From positions 1 to 64,000 of the forward strand of contig SVON01000001.1 of NCBI GenBank assembly GCA_015066365.1: 64,000 nucleotides of DNA, in the 5' to 3' direction. Below are positions 1 to 9,771 of this stretch, piece by piece. Numbering within the stretch: the stretch's first letter is position 1; each line of letters opens with the position of its first letter. The stretch comes from Oscillospiraceae bacterium. GTDB lineage: Bacteria > Bacillota > Clostridia > Oscillospirales > Acutalibacteraceae. Made by a program: the position numbers and the translations under genes. A model generated the notes under the pieces. It was not told the DNA's origin. It did no database searches and was given only the letters and a program-made list of their open reading frames with translations.

Positions 1-34
1 CAAGGATGCGCTCTACCGACTGAGCTATAGCAGC
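1..34 (-). tRNA. tRNA 5' half, truncated by window edge; probably tRNA-Thr(GGT)
   Basis: Reverse complement GCTGCTATAGCTCAGTCGGTAGAGCGCATCCTTG has acceptor and D-arm of a tRNA; anticodon arm starts CATCC-TTG, but the full anticodon is outside the window. Confidence 0.7.
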
Positions 35-37
35 AAA

Positions 38-114
38 TGGCGACCCGGAACGGGCTCGAACCGTCGACCTCTAGCGTGACAGGCTAGCGTTCTAACCAGC
101 TGAACTACCGGGCC
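38..114 (-). tRNA. tRNA-Asp(GTC)
   Basis: Reverse complement GGCCCGGTAGTTCAGCTGGTTAGAACGCTAGCCTGTCACGCTAGAGGTCGACGGTTCGAGCCCGTTCCGGGTCGCCA folds as a cloverleaf, anticodon GTC, encoded CCA. Confidence 0.95.
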
Positions 115-285
115 ATTTGCGGTCGAACGTGTCGACAACGCTGTTTATTATACTGTACGTTTGCCTGTTTGTCAACACTTTTTTTACGAAAAATTACATT
201 TTTTCTTCCGGAGGCAAAAAGCCGCCGAAAATAGCGGATTTTCGGCGGTTTTATCGTTGCAAACGGCTCGGTTTTATGATAAAAT

Positions 286-648
286 CTATCTGTTATTCTC
301 TTTATACAACAGCTCCCGGACGCCCACGTATAAGAGAAGCCCGCCGAACAGACGGCGGAGCAGGTCGGTGTCCATATCGGCGGTGAGGAGTGCGGTGGGG
401 ATAGCGGCGGTCACCCCTGCTACCACACACCAGAGGACTGCTTTCCACTCCACCGCCTTGTGACGGATATGACCGATCAGCGCCGCCGGAGCGCATCCGA
501 TAAAGTAGAGCAGATTGATCCCGCCGGCCTCCTGCTGTGCTACCCCTGCAAAGGCGGTGAGATACAGCACCAGCAGCGACCCGCCGCCGATGCCAAAACC
601 GCTGATGATGCCGGTGGCCAGACCGATAAGAAAGTGTATCACCATCAT
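286..648 (-). CDS. TauE/SafE-type (TSUP) half-length membrane protein
   Basis: MMVIHFLIGLATGIISGFGIGGGSLLV...; hydrophobic, Gly-rich GFGIGGG motif; start placed at 648, overlapping upstream stop (ATGA). Confidence 0.8.
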   Translation of the reverse strand: MMVIHFLIGLATGIISGFGIGGGSLLVLYLTAFAGVAQQEAGGINLLYFIGCAPAALIGHIRHKAVEWKAVLWCVVAGVTAAIPTALLTADMDTDLLRRLFGGLLLYVGVRELLYKENNR

Positions 649-1025
649 AGGCCCAGCACCGCCTTTACGCCGCCGTAGAGAATGAGGATGCCAAATAGAC
701 GGTGGAGCCATAGCGTAGAAATGCGCTGGAACAGCTTGGCGGAAAGCAGACCGCCCACGATGCCACCCAGCAGATAGGGGAGAGCCTCTTTCCAGACGTT
801 GCCACCCTGTAAGCAGAATAGGGCATAGGACACCACCGACAGCGGCAGGATGATGGCCACCGAGGTGGCAAAGGCCCGCTTTTGTTCCAGGCCGATCCAG
901 CCGGCCAACAGCGGCACCAGGATCAGCCCGCCGCCGGCCCCGAACAGACCGTTTAGCACGCCGGCACAGCCCCCGGCAATCAGATGTTTTGCGGTTTGTT
1001 TCACAGCATCACCCCCATAGATCAT
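645..1025 (-). CDS. TauE/SafE-type (TSUP) half-length membrane protein
   Basis: AGGCAGVLNGLFGAGGGLILVPLLAGW...; about 4 hydrophobic segments; exact start uncertain. Confidence 0.78.
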   Translation of the reverse strand: MIYGGDAVKQTAKHLIAGGCAGVLNGLFGAGGGLILVPLLAGWIGLEQKRAFATSVAIILPLSVVSYALFCLQGGNVWKEALPYLLGGIVGGLLSAKLFQRISTLWLHRLFGILILYGGVKAVLGL

Positions 1026-1058
1026 TCCGTTTTAGGATTGACAAATAAGGAGACAATT

Positions 1059-2915
1059 ATGAAAGAACGGTTAGAAAACATTTTTTTGCAGGTGCAAAAG
1101 CCTGCCCGCTACACCGGCGGAGAACTGAACAGCGTCACCAAGAACAAGGACGAGGTGGCGGTGCGGTTTGCTTTCTGCTTTCCGGATCTGTATGAGGTGG
1201 GTATGTCCCACCTGGGTATGAAGATCCTGTACGGTCAGTTTAACAACGAGCCGGACGTGTGGTGTGAGCGGGTGTTTACCCCGGACACCGATATGGAGAA
1301 GCTAATGAAGGAGAACGGCATTCCGTTGTACGGTCTGGAGAGCTGGGATCCCATCAAAACCTTTGATTTCATCGGCTTTACCCTGCAATACGAACTGAGT
1401 TTCACCGCGCTGTTGCATATGCTGGAGTTGGCCGAGGTCCCGCTCCGTTCCGCCGACCGTGACGAAAGCTTTCCATTGGTGGTGGCCGGCGGTCCTTGTG
1501 CCTGCAACCCGGAGCCTTTGGCGGATTTTATCGATATTTTCTTCCTGGGCGAGGGCGAAGAGGTAGACCTGGAGGTCATTAACCTCTACAAGGAGTACAA
1601 GGCAAAGGGTTATTCCAAAAAAGAATTTCTGCGCGCCTGCACCGATATCGAGGGTGTATATGTGCCCTCTCTCTACGACGTATCCTACAACGAGGACGGT
1701 ACGGTTAAAGCGGTTACGCCCTTGGATGGGGTAAAGCCTACCGTCAAGAAGCGCATTATCAAAGATCTGGATACCGTTTATTATCCGGATAAATTCGTGG
1801 TGCCCTATACCGACATTGTGTTCGACCGGGCTCAGAGCGAGATTTTTCGCGGTTGTATCCGCGGTTGTCGCTTCTGCCAGGCCGGCTTTATCTACCGTCC
1901 CGTCCGGGAGAAATCCGTGGACACCATCAACAAGCAGAGCCACGACCTGTGCCGCAACACCGGCTATGAGGAGTTTTCTCTGTCCTCTCTGTCTACCAGC
2001 GACTACACCAAGTTGGAAGAACTGCTGGACCGTTTGCTGGATTGGGCGGAAAAAGAGCACACCAATATTTCTCTGCCCTCTCTGCGGGTGGATGGCTTCT
2101 CTGAAGAACTGGCCAACCGACTGAACGTATTGCGCCGTGCCGGTCTCACCTTTGCACCGGAGGCGGGCACCCAGCGCCTGCGGGACGCCATCAACAAGAA
2201 CCTGACCGAGGACGAGATTCTGGAAACCGTCACCAAGGCTTTCAAGGGTGGTTGGACGGCGGTGAAGCTCTACTTTATGTTGGGTCTGCCCACCGAAACC
2301 ATGGAGGACATCGAGGGCATTGCCCAGTTGGGGCAGAAGGTGGTAAACGCTTTCTATCAGAACCCGGACAAGCCCAAGGGCAAGGGCGTGACGGTGTCTA
2401 TGAGCACCTCCTGCTTTGTGCCCAAGCCCTTTACGCCCTTCCAATGGGAACCCCAGGACACCTTAGACCAGTTGCATGAAAAGCAACAGCATTTGAAGGA
2501 GTCTATTCATACCAAAAAGATTTCTCTCAGCTATCACGACGCCAAGACCAGCTTCCTGGAGGCGGTGCTGGCTCGTGGCGACCGGCGGCTGTGCCGGGTG
2601 CTGGAGGCGGGGTGCCAGCGTGGCTTTAATTTGGATTCCTGGTCAGAGCATTTTGACTTTGACGCCTGGATGGAGCTCTTTGCCGAATGCGGCCTTGACC
2701 CGGCTTTCTACGCCAACCGTCGCCGGGAATACGATGAGGTACTGCCCTGGGATCACCTGGATTATGGTGTCACCAAGGAATTCCTGATCCGTGAAAACAA
2801 ACTGGCTCACGCCGCTACCACCACCCCGAACTGCCGCGAGGCCTGTTCCGGCTGTGGTGCCGCCTGCTGGAAGGAGGGTGTCTGTGTTGAAAAACGTACG
2901 GATCGTATTCAGTAA
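1059..2915 (+). CDS. TIGR03960-type B12-binding-like radical SAM protein
   Basis: CIRGCRFCQAGF (CxxxCxxC) radical SAM motif, N-terminal RYTGGELNSV..., Cys-rich C-terminus; ATG at 1059 preceded by AAGGAG. Confidence 0.9.
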   Translation: MKERLENIFLQVQKPARYTGGELNSVTKNKDEVAVRFAFCFPDLYEVGMSHLGMKILYGQFNNEPDVWCERVFTPDTDMEKLMKENGIPLYGLESWDPIKTFDFIGFTLQYELSFTALLHMLELAEVPLRSADRDESFPLVVAGGPCACNPEPLADFIDIFFLGEGEEVDLEVINLYKEYKAKGYSKKEFLRACTDIEGVYVPSLYDVSYNEDGTVKAVTPLDGVKPTVKKRIIKDLDTVYYPDKFVVPYTDIVFDRAQSEIFRGCIRGCRFCQAGFIYRPVREKSVDTINKQSHDLCRNTGYEEFSLSSLSTSDYTKLEELLDRLLDWAEKEHTNISLPSLRVDGFSEELANRLNVLRRAGLTFAPEAGTQRLRDAINKNLTEDEILETVTKAFKGGWTAVKLYFMLGLPTETMEDIEGIAQLGQKVVNAFYQNPDKPKGKGVTVSMSTSCFVPKPFTPFQWEPQDTLDQLHEKQQHLKESIHTKKISLSYHDAKTSFLEAVLARGDRRLCRVLEAGCQRGFNLDSWSEHFDFDAWMELFAECGLDPAFYANRRREYDEVLPWDHLDYGVTKEFLIRENKLAHAATTTPNCREACSGCGAACWKEGVCVEKRTDRIQ

Positions 2916-3528
2916 GACCGACCGGGCCAAATACGTGTCCCACCTGGATCTAATGCGCACCATAACCCGTGCTTTCCGCCGGGCCCAGATCCCGCTGTGG
3001 TACACCGAGGGCTTTAACCGCCATCCTTACCTGACCTTTGCGGCACCGCTATCCCTGGGCCACGAGGGGCTGCGGGAGACGGTGGATATCCGTCTGGAAG
3101 AGGAGATGCCCATGGACGAGGTGGTGGCGCGGCTCAACGCCGCCTTGCCGCAAGGCATCAAGGCGGTGGAGGCTGCCGAGGCGGTGGATAAGGTAAAGGA
3201 TCTGGTGGCGGCTGAGTATACCATCACCATCCATTGTTCCGCCGACCGGGTCAAGGTCCTGCTGGCACAGAGCGAGATCTTGGTGGAGAAGCGTACCAAG
3301 AAAAAGACGATGAAGACGATCGACCTAAAGCCCTATTTCGCCGGTGCCGTGGTGACCGAGGCAGGGGAGAACCTTTGCGTGATGGAGGTCACTCTGCCCA
3401 GCGGGAGCACCGAGAATGTGAACCCCGGTCTGTTTTTGACCGCGCTTTCGGTCAGTGTGGGAGAGGAAATCCAGGCGGAATTCCTCAGAAAACGGCTTCT
3501 TAAAGCAGATGGAACCGAGTTTTTATAA
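2884..3528 (+). CDS. TIGR03936/DUF2344 radical SAM-associated protein
   Basis: LKNVRIVFSKTDRAKYVSHLDLMRTITRAFRRAQIP...; GTG start overlapping the upstream gene. Confidence 0.85.
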   Translation: MLKNVRIVFSKTDRAKYVSHLDLMRTITRAFRRAQIPLWYTEGFNRHPYLTFAAPLSLGHEGLRETVDIRLEEEMPMDEVVARLNAALPQGIKAVEAAEAVDKVKDLVAAEYTITIHCSADRVKVLLAQSEILVEKRTKKKTMKTIDLKPYFAGAVVTEAGENLCVMEVTLPSGSTENVNPGLFLTALSVSVGEEIQAEFLRKRLLKADGTEFL

Positions 3529-3565
3529 AAAATAAGAAAATTTACCTGCTTTTTGTAAAAAACAC

Positions 3566-3594
3566 TTGCATTTCCTTTTGCGTTGTGCTATATT
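3566..3594 (+). promoter_or_regulatory. Putative sigma-A promoter of rplS: TTGCAT-N17-TATATT
   Basis: -35 at 3566-3571, -10 at 3589-3594. Confidence 0.6.
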
Positions 3595-3599
3595 ATATC

Positions 3600-3725
3600 A
3601 GGCGTTTTTTGCCGCAGGTGTATTCCTGTGGGGTTTAATGCCGGCACGAGAGTGCCACGACATTAAAGCGGGTGGTCCTCTGCCGACACCGTTCGGTAAG
3701 AACATCTGAAAACAGTTGGAGGAAG
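3600..3725 (+). promoter_or_regulatory. Probable L19 ribosomal-protein leader
   Basis: Structured leader directly upstream of rplS: TTTAATG...CATTAAA (3634-3640/3661-3667) enclosing GGCAC-GAGA-GTGCC hairpin (3643-3656); position fits the known Firmicutes L19 leader. Confidence 0.65.
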
Positions 3726-3729
3726 AACT

Positions 3730-4074
3730 ATGGACGCATTGAAGATTATTTCCGGCGACAGCATGAAGGAGAACGTTCCTGCTTTCGGTATCGGTGACAC
3801 CATCCGTGTGGATGTGAAGATCCGTGAAGGTGAGCGTGAGCGTATCCAGGCTTTCGAGGGCACCGTCATCGCTAAGAAGGGCAGCGGCATCGCTGAGACC
3901 TTCACCGTCCGCCGTGTTGCTTACGGCGTGGGCGTGGAGCGTGTGTTCCCCCTGCACAGCCCCAACGTGGCTGCTGTGAAGGTGGTTCGCTACGGTAAGG
4001 TGCGCCGCAGCAAGCTGTACTATCTGCGTGATCGCGTGGGTAAGGCTGCTAAGGTGAAAGAGCGCATCAAATAA
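3730..4074 (+). CDS. rplS: 50S ribosomal protein L19
   Basis: [44 protein letters not shown]...; GGAGGA RBS. Confidence 0.98.
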   Translation: MDALKIISGDSMKENVPAFGIGDTIRVDVKIREGERERIQAFEGTVIAKKGSGIAETFTVRRVAYGVGVERVFPLHSPNVAAVKVVRYGKVRRSKLYYLRDRVGKAAKVKERIK

Positions 4075-4091
4075 TCAAAGAATTTTTAGTG

Positions 4092-4120
4092 AAAAAGGGA
4101 CTGAAAAGTCCCTTTTTTGC
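4092..4120 (+). terminator. Intrinsic terminator after rplS
   Basis: AAAAAGGGACTGAAAAGTCCCTTTTTT. Confidence 0.85.
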
Positions 4121-4201
4121 TTTATTTAAGGAATTTTTCTCTTTATTTTATAGAAATAGTATGTTATAATAGAGGAAATATACTGGGAAGGAGCGGTTGC
4201 T

Positions 4202-4759
4202 ATGGAGAACACACAGAAAAAAATCTTGAATCCTACCGCTTTGCGTCATGCTTATTTGACGGTGTTTGATTGGGTCACGGTGGCCAGCGTCGTGCTGGTG
4301 GTGGTCACGCTGTTGCTGACCTACGTCTTTCGTCTGGTCGGCGTTCAGGGCGACTCGATGAAGTCTACCTTGCACCACGGGGATCGGCTTTTGCTGTCCT
4401 CTACCGCCTCGGTGTACCAGAGCGGTGACATTGTGGTGATCGACCGTTATACCGAAGAGCCGCTGATCAAGCGTGTCATTGCGGTGGGCGGCAACACGGT
4501 GGAGATCAAAGATGCCGAAGTATATGTAAACGACCGTAAGCTGGAGGAGCACTACGCCCAGTTCGATAAGGCAAATGCCAACGGCCGGTATTACGAGAAG
4601 ATCATTGTGCCCCGCGGCTATCTGTTTGTGCTGGGGGATAACCGTGACCACTCTCAGGACAGCCGTGATGACGAGATCGGCTTGATTTCGGTCAACGACG
4701 TGGTAGGCCGTGTGGTGTATTGCATCTGGCCGCCTGCTCGATTTGGCTCGGTGCAATAA
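4202..4759 (+). CDS. lepB: Signal peptidase I
   Basis: GDSMKSTL (Ser) and LIKRVIAVGG (Lys) motifs, GDNRDHSQDSR. Confidence 0.93.
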   Translation: MENTQKKILNPTALRHAYLTVFDWVTVASVVLVVVTLLLTYVFRLVGVQGDSMKSTLHHGDRLLLSSTASVYQSGDIVVIDRYTEEPLIKRVIAVGGNTVEIKDAEVYVNDRKLEEHYAQFDKANANGRYYEKIIVPRGYLFVLGDNRDHSQDSRDDEIGLISVNDVVGRVVYCIWPPARFGSVQ

Positions 4760-4765
4760 CGAGGG

Positions 4766-5407
4766 ATGCTTATGTTTGCTAAGAAAAACAAAGAGAATAC
4801 TGCACGGCCAGCGGGGGAGTATCAACCCCCAAAGGCGCTGTCTGCCGCCTTTGAGTGGACGTCTGCGGCGGTGACGGCGTTGGTGCTGATCGCCCTGATA
4901 TTTGCGTTCCTGTGCCGTATGGTTAAGGTGGAGGGTCATTCGATGGAGCCCACTCTATACGGCGGGGATCAGATGCTGTTGTCCAGTCTGCCGTATAACG
5001 AGCCGGAATTTGGTGATATCGTGGTTATTACCGGTGTCCACGAAGACCCCTTGATCAAGCGGGTGATTGGCATTCCCGGTGATTATATTTACATCAATCC
5101 TGCCGACGGCAAGGTGTATCGTAATAACGTCGAACTGGATGAGCCCTATATCCGGGAAGGGATCGTTGCGCTAAAGGATGAGAAAAAGAAGATCCATGGC
5201 ACTCCGCCGCATTACCTGACGGAGCGTTTTCAGGTGCCTGAGGGTACCGTGTTTGTGATGGGCGATAATCGCGGCGGTTCTCTGGATAGTCGAGAACTGG
5301 CCAAGGACGCGAAGTACGACCACGGTTGCATTCCGCTGAGACACGTGGTGGGCAAGGTGTTGTATCGCATCTCTCCCGACTTTCGTTCTGTGCAATACAA
5401 GGAGTAA
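4766..5407 (+). CDS. lepB: Signal peptidase I (second tandem copy)
   Basis: GHSMEPTL, LIKRVIGIPGDYI, MGDNRGGSLDSR; N-terminal TM. Confidence 0.93.
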   Translation: MLMFAKKNKENTARPAGEYQPPKALSAAFEWTSAAVTALVLIALIFAFLCRMVKVEGHSMEPTLYGGDQMLLSSLPYNEPEFGDIVVITGVHEDPLIKRVIGIPGDYIYINPADGKVYRNNVELDEPYIREGIVALKDEKKKIHGTPPHYLTERFQVPEGTVFVMGDNRGGSLDSRELAKDAKYDHGCIPLRHVVGKVLYRISPDFRSVQYKE

Positions 5408-5410
5408 GTT

Positions 5411-6439
5411 ATGGCTGTAAATCGCCGAAAACCAAATCATAAACCCGGCTCCCGTCCGGGTAATTCCCATCCCGGCGCTAAGCCTGTCAAACCGGCTAAG
5501 CGGCGGGATGACCGGCGTAAAAAGCCGGTAGAAAAGCCGGAGGAGCAGAAGGGGGATCAGCCGGCGATCGGTACCATCCAGTGGTTTCCCGGTCACATGG
5601 CCCGCACCCGTCGCAAGATTCAGGAGAGCCTGAAGATGGTGGACGCGGTGGTGGAGATCGTGGATGCCCGTATCCCGCTGTCCAGCCGTAATCCGGAGAT
5701 GGATTATCTCACCGACGGCAAACCCCGGATGGTGATTCTCAACAAGGCAGACCTGGCGGATGAAAACGCCAACCGCCGTTGGCTTGCCTATTTCAAAAAA
5801 CAGGGAATGGCAGCCATTGCCGTAGATTGCAAGTCTGGCCGTGGCTGTAATCAGTTTGATCCCGCTATCCGTGAGCTGCTCAGCGACCTGCTGGAAAAGT
5901 GGGAAAGCAAGGGCGCCAACCGCACCATCCGTGCGATGATCGTAGGCATTCCCAACGTGGGGAAGAGCTCCTTTATCAACCGGATGAATAAGGGTGGCAA
6001 AGCCAAGGTGGAGGACCGCCCCGGCGTCACCCGTCAGAATCAGTGGTTTGTCATCGAGGGCGGTACTCAGTTGCTGGACACTCCCGGCGTGCTATGGCCT
6101 AAATTCGAGGACCAAACGGTGGCAATGCGGCTGGCCTTTACCGGTGCTATTAAGGACCAGGTGTTGGATATGGAAGAGATGGCCTGCGAATTGTTGGGCA
6201 TTCTCCGCCGTGAATACCCCCAGGTACTGCTGGAGCGTTATAAGTTGGAAGAACCGCTCAACGAGGACAACTATGAACTGTTGCACGATATTGGGCGCAA
6301 GCGTGGTATGTTGGTGTCCGGAGGTCAAATCGATACCGGTCGTGCTTCCATTATGCTGATGGATGAGTACCGTGGTGGTAAATTAGGGCGGATTACGTTG
6401 GATAGCCTGCCCAGCCGGGAGGTGACCGGGGATGCTTGA
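5411..6439 (+). CDS. rbgA: Ribosome biogenesis GTPase YlqF/RbgA with basic N-terminal extension
   Basis: [28 protein letters not shown], circularly permuted GTPase order, followed by rnhB. Confidence 0.95.
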   Translation: MAVNRRKPNHKPGSRPGNSHPGAKPVKPAKRRDDRRKKPVEKPEEQKGDQPAIGTIQWFPGHMARTRRKIQESLKMVDAVVEIVDARIPLSSRNPEMDYLTDGKPRMVILNKADLADENANRRWLAYFKKQGMAAIAVDCKSGRGCNQFDPAIRELLSDLLEKWESKGANRTIRAMIVGIPNVGKSSFINRMNKGGKAKVEDRPGVTRQNQWFVIEGGTQLLDTPGVLWPKFEDQTVAMRLAFTGAIKDQVLDMEEMACELLGILRREYPQVLLERYKLEEPLNEDNYELLHDIGRKRGMLVSGGQIDTGRASIMLMDEYRGGKLGRITLDSLPSREVTGDA

Positions 6440-7043
6440 CCCACAATTTGACCAGCAATTCCGAGACGCTTGCGGTGGTCTTATCTGCGGCGTGGACGAG
6501 GCCGGACGTGGCCCCTTGGCCGGGCCGGTGTATGCCGCGGCGGTGATCCTGTCGCCGGAGTACCCCATCCTCGGCTTAAACGACTCTAAAAAATTGTCCG
6601 AGAAAAAACGGGAAGCCTTGTACGACGTGATTCTGGAAGAGGCGGTGGCCTACTGTATCGCCAGTGCCTCGGTTGAGGAGATTGAAACCTACAATATTCT
6701 CGGCGCCACCTATTTGGCTATGACCCGCGCCGTGGCCGGCTTATCCAAAGCGCCTGCTTTGGCCTTGATCGACGGCAACCGCATTCCGCCCAACCTGGGC
6801 GTTCCTGCGCAAACCGTCGTAAAGGGGGATGCCTTGTCAGAGTCGATTGCTGCGGCATCTATTTTGGCTAAGGTTTCCCGAGATCGGGTGTTGAAAGAGT
6901 TGGATGCCCAGTATCCCCAGTACGGCTTTGCGGTGCATAAGGGGTATGGCACCGCCGCCCATACGGCGGCTTTGCGTGAGTTCGGACCTTGTCCGGAGCA
7001 CCGCCCCAGCTTCCTGCGTAAGATTTTGGGTGGTAATACCTGA
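6432..7043 (+). CDS. rnhB: Ribonuclease HII
   Basis: [23 protein letters not shown]. Confidence 0.97.
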   Translation: MLDPQFDQQFRDACGGLICGVDEAGRGPLAGPVYAAAVILSPEYPILGLNDSKKLSEKKREALYDVILEEAVAYCIASASVEEIETYNILGATYLAMTRAVAGLSKAPALALIDGNRIPPNLGVPAQTVVKGDALSESIAAASILAKVSRDRVLKELDAQYPQYGFAVHKGYGTAAHTAALREFGPCPEHRPSFLRKILGGNT

Positions 7044-7429
7044 TGGCCGGGGTATCCAAGGGTGCCGCCGGCGAGGTGTTGGCTGCCCGCTTTTTACGCG
7101 ACAAAGGTTATAAACTGCTTACCTCTAACTTCCGTTGCCGTCAGGGCGAGATCGACATCGTCGCCCAAAAGGATGGTTACGTGGTATTCGTGGAGGTAAA
7201 GACCCGACAGCAGGAAACCCTGTATTCGCCCCGGGAGGCGGTCACTGTACCCAAACAGCGGCGGCTGATCCAAACGGCGGGGGTGTATCTCAGCCGGTTT
7301 CCCAGCAAGTTGCAACCTCGCTTTGATGTGATCGAGGTGGTGACGGAATCCGCCACGTCGCTGAAGGTGGTGGAGATCAATCACATCGTGGGCGCTTATG
7401 AGGCCGGAGACCTCAGCGGCGCGTTTTGA
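7043..7429 (+). CDS. YraN family (UPF0102) endonuclease-like protein
   Basis: GEVLAARFLRDKGYKLLTSNFRCRQGEIDIVAQKDGYVVFVEVKTR. Confidence 0.95.
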   Translation: MAGVSKGAAGEVLAARFLRDKGYKLLTSNFRCRQGEIDIVAQKDGYVVFVEVKTRQQETLYSPREAVTVPKQRRLIQTAGVYLSRFPSKLQPRFDVIEVVTESATSLKVVEINHIVGAYEAGDLSGAF

Positions 7430-7457
7430 GCAATTTTCCAGAAACGAGGAATAGACT

Positions 7458-8954
7458 ATGTATTACACCAGCACACGCAACAACGCGATCCAAGTCACCG
7501 CCGCTCAGGCGATTGCCGGCGGCATTTCTCCCGAGGGCGGATTGTACGTTCCCTCGGAGTTCCCGGCGCTGACCGCCGCGGATATCGAGGCGTTGTTGCC
7601 TCTGTCTTATAAAGAACGTGCCACTAAGATCTTGTCTCGGTATCTCAATGATTTTACCGGTGACGAGGTGGAGGCTTGCTGTGTCGCTGCCTATGGTGAG
7701 CGGTTTGACACCCCGGCGGTGGCGCCGCTCCACGATTTGGGCGATGGCCGTTACGTGCAGGAGCTGTGGCACGGCCCTACCTGCGCTTTTAAGGATATGG
7801 CTTTGCAGATTTTGCCCCATTTGATGCGGGTGTCAGTGGGCAAGACCAACCCCGACGAGCAGATCGTCATTTTGGTAGCCACCTCAGGTGATACCGGCAA
7901 GGCGGCGTTGGAAGGCTTTAAGGATGCCCCCAACACCCGGATCTTGGTGTTTTATCCGGTGGATGGTGTCAGCGAGATGCAGCGGTTCCAGATGGTGACC
8001 CAAGAGGGTGACAACGTAGGTGTGTGTGCTATTCGCGGTAACTTTGACGATGCCCAGACCGGTGTCAAGGCCATCTTTACCGATGATGAGGTAAAGGCAA
8101 AGTTGGCGGAGAACGGGATGCGTTTCTCCAGCGCCAACTCCATCAACTGGGGTCGCTTAGTGCCGCAGATCGTTTACTATATTTCGGCTTATTGCGATTT
8201 GGTGAAGCAGGGCAAGATTGCCAACGGTGATCCCATCAACGTGGTGGTGCCCACCGGCAACTTTGGTAACATTTTGGCGTGCTATTACGCCAAGCGGATG
8301 GGTCTGCCGGTGAATAAACTCATCTGCGCCTCCAACCGCAATCGGGTGCTGACCGATTTCTTTGAGACCGGTGTATACGACTGTAACCGACCTTTCTACA
8401 CCACCACCAGCCCCTCGATGGACATCCTGGTGTCCTCTAACCTGGAGCGTTTGCTGTATCATCTGTCCGGCAACAACAGCGCCGAGATTGCGGATTTAAT
8501 GGCGGCGCTCAAGACGGAGAAAAAGTATGCGGTTTCCGACGCGGTGCGCGCTGCGGTGCAGGAACAGTTTGTGGGCGGTTGTGCCGATGATGATCAAGTG
8601 GCGCACACCATTAAAACTCTGTTTGATCGGTGCGGGTATCTGTGTGATACCCACACCGCCGTGGCGGTAACGGTGTACGACGAGTATCGTGCTAAGACCG
8701 GTGACGAGACCCCCACCGTGATCGCTTCTACTGCCAGTCCGTATAAATTTGCCCCGGCTATTCTGGAGGCTTTGGGCGGTGCTGAGAGCGAGAAGCCCTA
8801 TGAGCAATTGGCGGAACTGAACGCCAAAACCGGCTTAGAAATCCCGCAACCGCTGGGCTCTTTGCGTGACAAGGCGGTTCGCTTTACAGGTGTGTGCGAT
8901 AACGATAAAGCCTCTATGCAGGCCACCGTCTATGGTATGCTGAATCTGGACTAA
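7458..8954 (+). CDS. thrC: Threonine synthase
   Basis: MYYTSTRNN..., HGPTCAFKDMALQ PLP-Lys motif, ATSGDTGKAA. Confidence 0.96.
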   Translation: MYYTSTRNNAIQVTAAQAIAGGISPEGGLYVPSEFPALTAADIEALLPLSYKERATKILSRYLNDFTGDEVEACCVAAYGERFDTPAVAPLHDLGDGRYVQELWHGPTCAFKDMALQILPHLMRVSVGKTNPDEQIVILVATSGDTGKAALEGFKDAPNTRILVFYPVDGVSEMQRFQMVTQEGDNVGVCAIRGNFDDAQTGVKAIFTDDEVKAKLAENGMRFSSANSINWGRLVPQIVYYISAYCDLVKQGKIANGDPINVVVPTGNFGNILACYYAKRMGLPVNKLICASNRNRVLTDFFETGVYDCNRPFYTTTSPSMDILVSSNLERLLYHLSGNNSAEIADLMAALKTEKKYAVSDAVRAAVQEQFVGGCADDDQVAHTIKTLFDRCGYLCDTHTAVAVTVYDEYRAKTGDETPTVIASTASPYKFAPAILEALGGAESEKPYEQLAELNAKTGLEIPQPLGSLRDKAVRFTGVCDNDKASMQATVYGMLNLD

Positions 8955-8969
8955 CCGGGAGGGGAGCGT

Positions 8970-9662
8970 ATGGCATTATTTGGGATTGCCGATACCCATT
9001 TATCCCTCGGTGGCACCAATAAATCTATGACGGTATTCTCCGGCTGGGACGATTACGTAGAGCGTCTGGAGCAGAATTGGCGTAGCCTGGTGAAGCCGGA
9101 GGATACGGTGGTCATCGCCGGTGATATTTCTTGGGGGATGAATCTCAAACAAGCAAAGGAAGATTTTGCGTTTCTGCATCAACTGCCGGGCCGCAAGCTG
9201 ATCCTCAAGGGCAACCACGATTATTGGTGGACTACCCGTCGTCAAATGGAGCGCTTTTTTGAGGAAAACGGCTTTGACACCCTGCATATCGTGCACAACG
9301 ATGCGGTGGCGGTGGATGACCGCTATGCGGTATGCGGCAGCCGTGGCTGGTTTTTTGATGCGGAGGAAGACGCGGATAAGCTGGTGCTTCTCCGCGAGGC
9401 GGGACGTTTGCGTACCTCCATCCGGGCCGCAAAGGAGACCGGCTTGGAGCCGGTGCTGTTTATCCATTATCCGCCGCTGTATGCCGATCAGGTGTGCCCG
9501 GAGATTATGGACGTGCTGAAAGAAGAGGGGATCACCCGTTGCTTTTACGGGCACGTTCACAGCAAGGGAATTCGTCTGGCGGTGCAGGGCGAGGTGGAAG
9601 GGATCCGTTACCAACTGATTTCGGCGGATGCTCTGCAATTTTGTCCAATTCTTATCGGTTGA
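8970..9662 (+). CDS. Metallophosphoesterase
   Basis: IADTHLS, VIAGDISWG, KGNHDYWW, FYGHVHSKG motifs. Confidence 0.92.
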   Translation: MALFGIADTHLSLGGTNKSMTVFSGWDDYVERLEQNWRSLVKPEDTVVIAGDISWGMNLKQAKEDFAFLHQLPGRKLILKGNHDYWWTTRRQMERFFEENGFDTLHIVHNDAVAVDDRYAVCGSRGWFFDAEEDADKLVLLREAGRLRTSIRAAKETGLEPVLFIHYPPLYADQVCPEIMDVLKEEGITRCFYGHVHSKGIRLAVQGEVEGIRYQLISADALQFCPILIG

Positions 9663-9771
9663 CGGCACCGAAAATTGTTAGAAAATTTTGCAAAAAAGTG
9701 TAGCCAAAACAAAATCTATATGTTATAATATAGCGCACTATGTTTTAAGCATATACTAGGAGGAAACAACA

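Noticed and set aside
117-463. Small plus-strand ORFs 117-386 and 161-463
   Set aside because: Lie downstream of the tRNA and antisense to the TauE/SafE gene end; no RBS, low-complexity translation.
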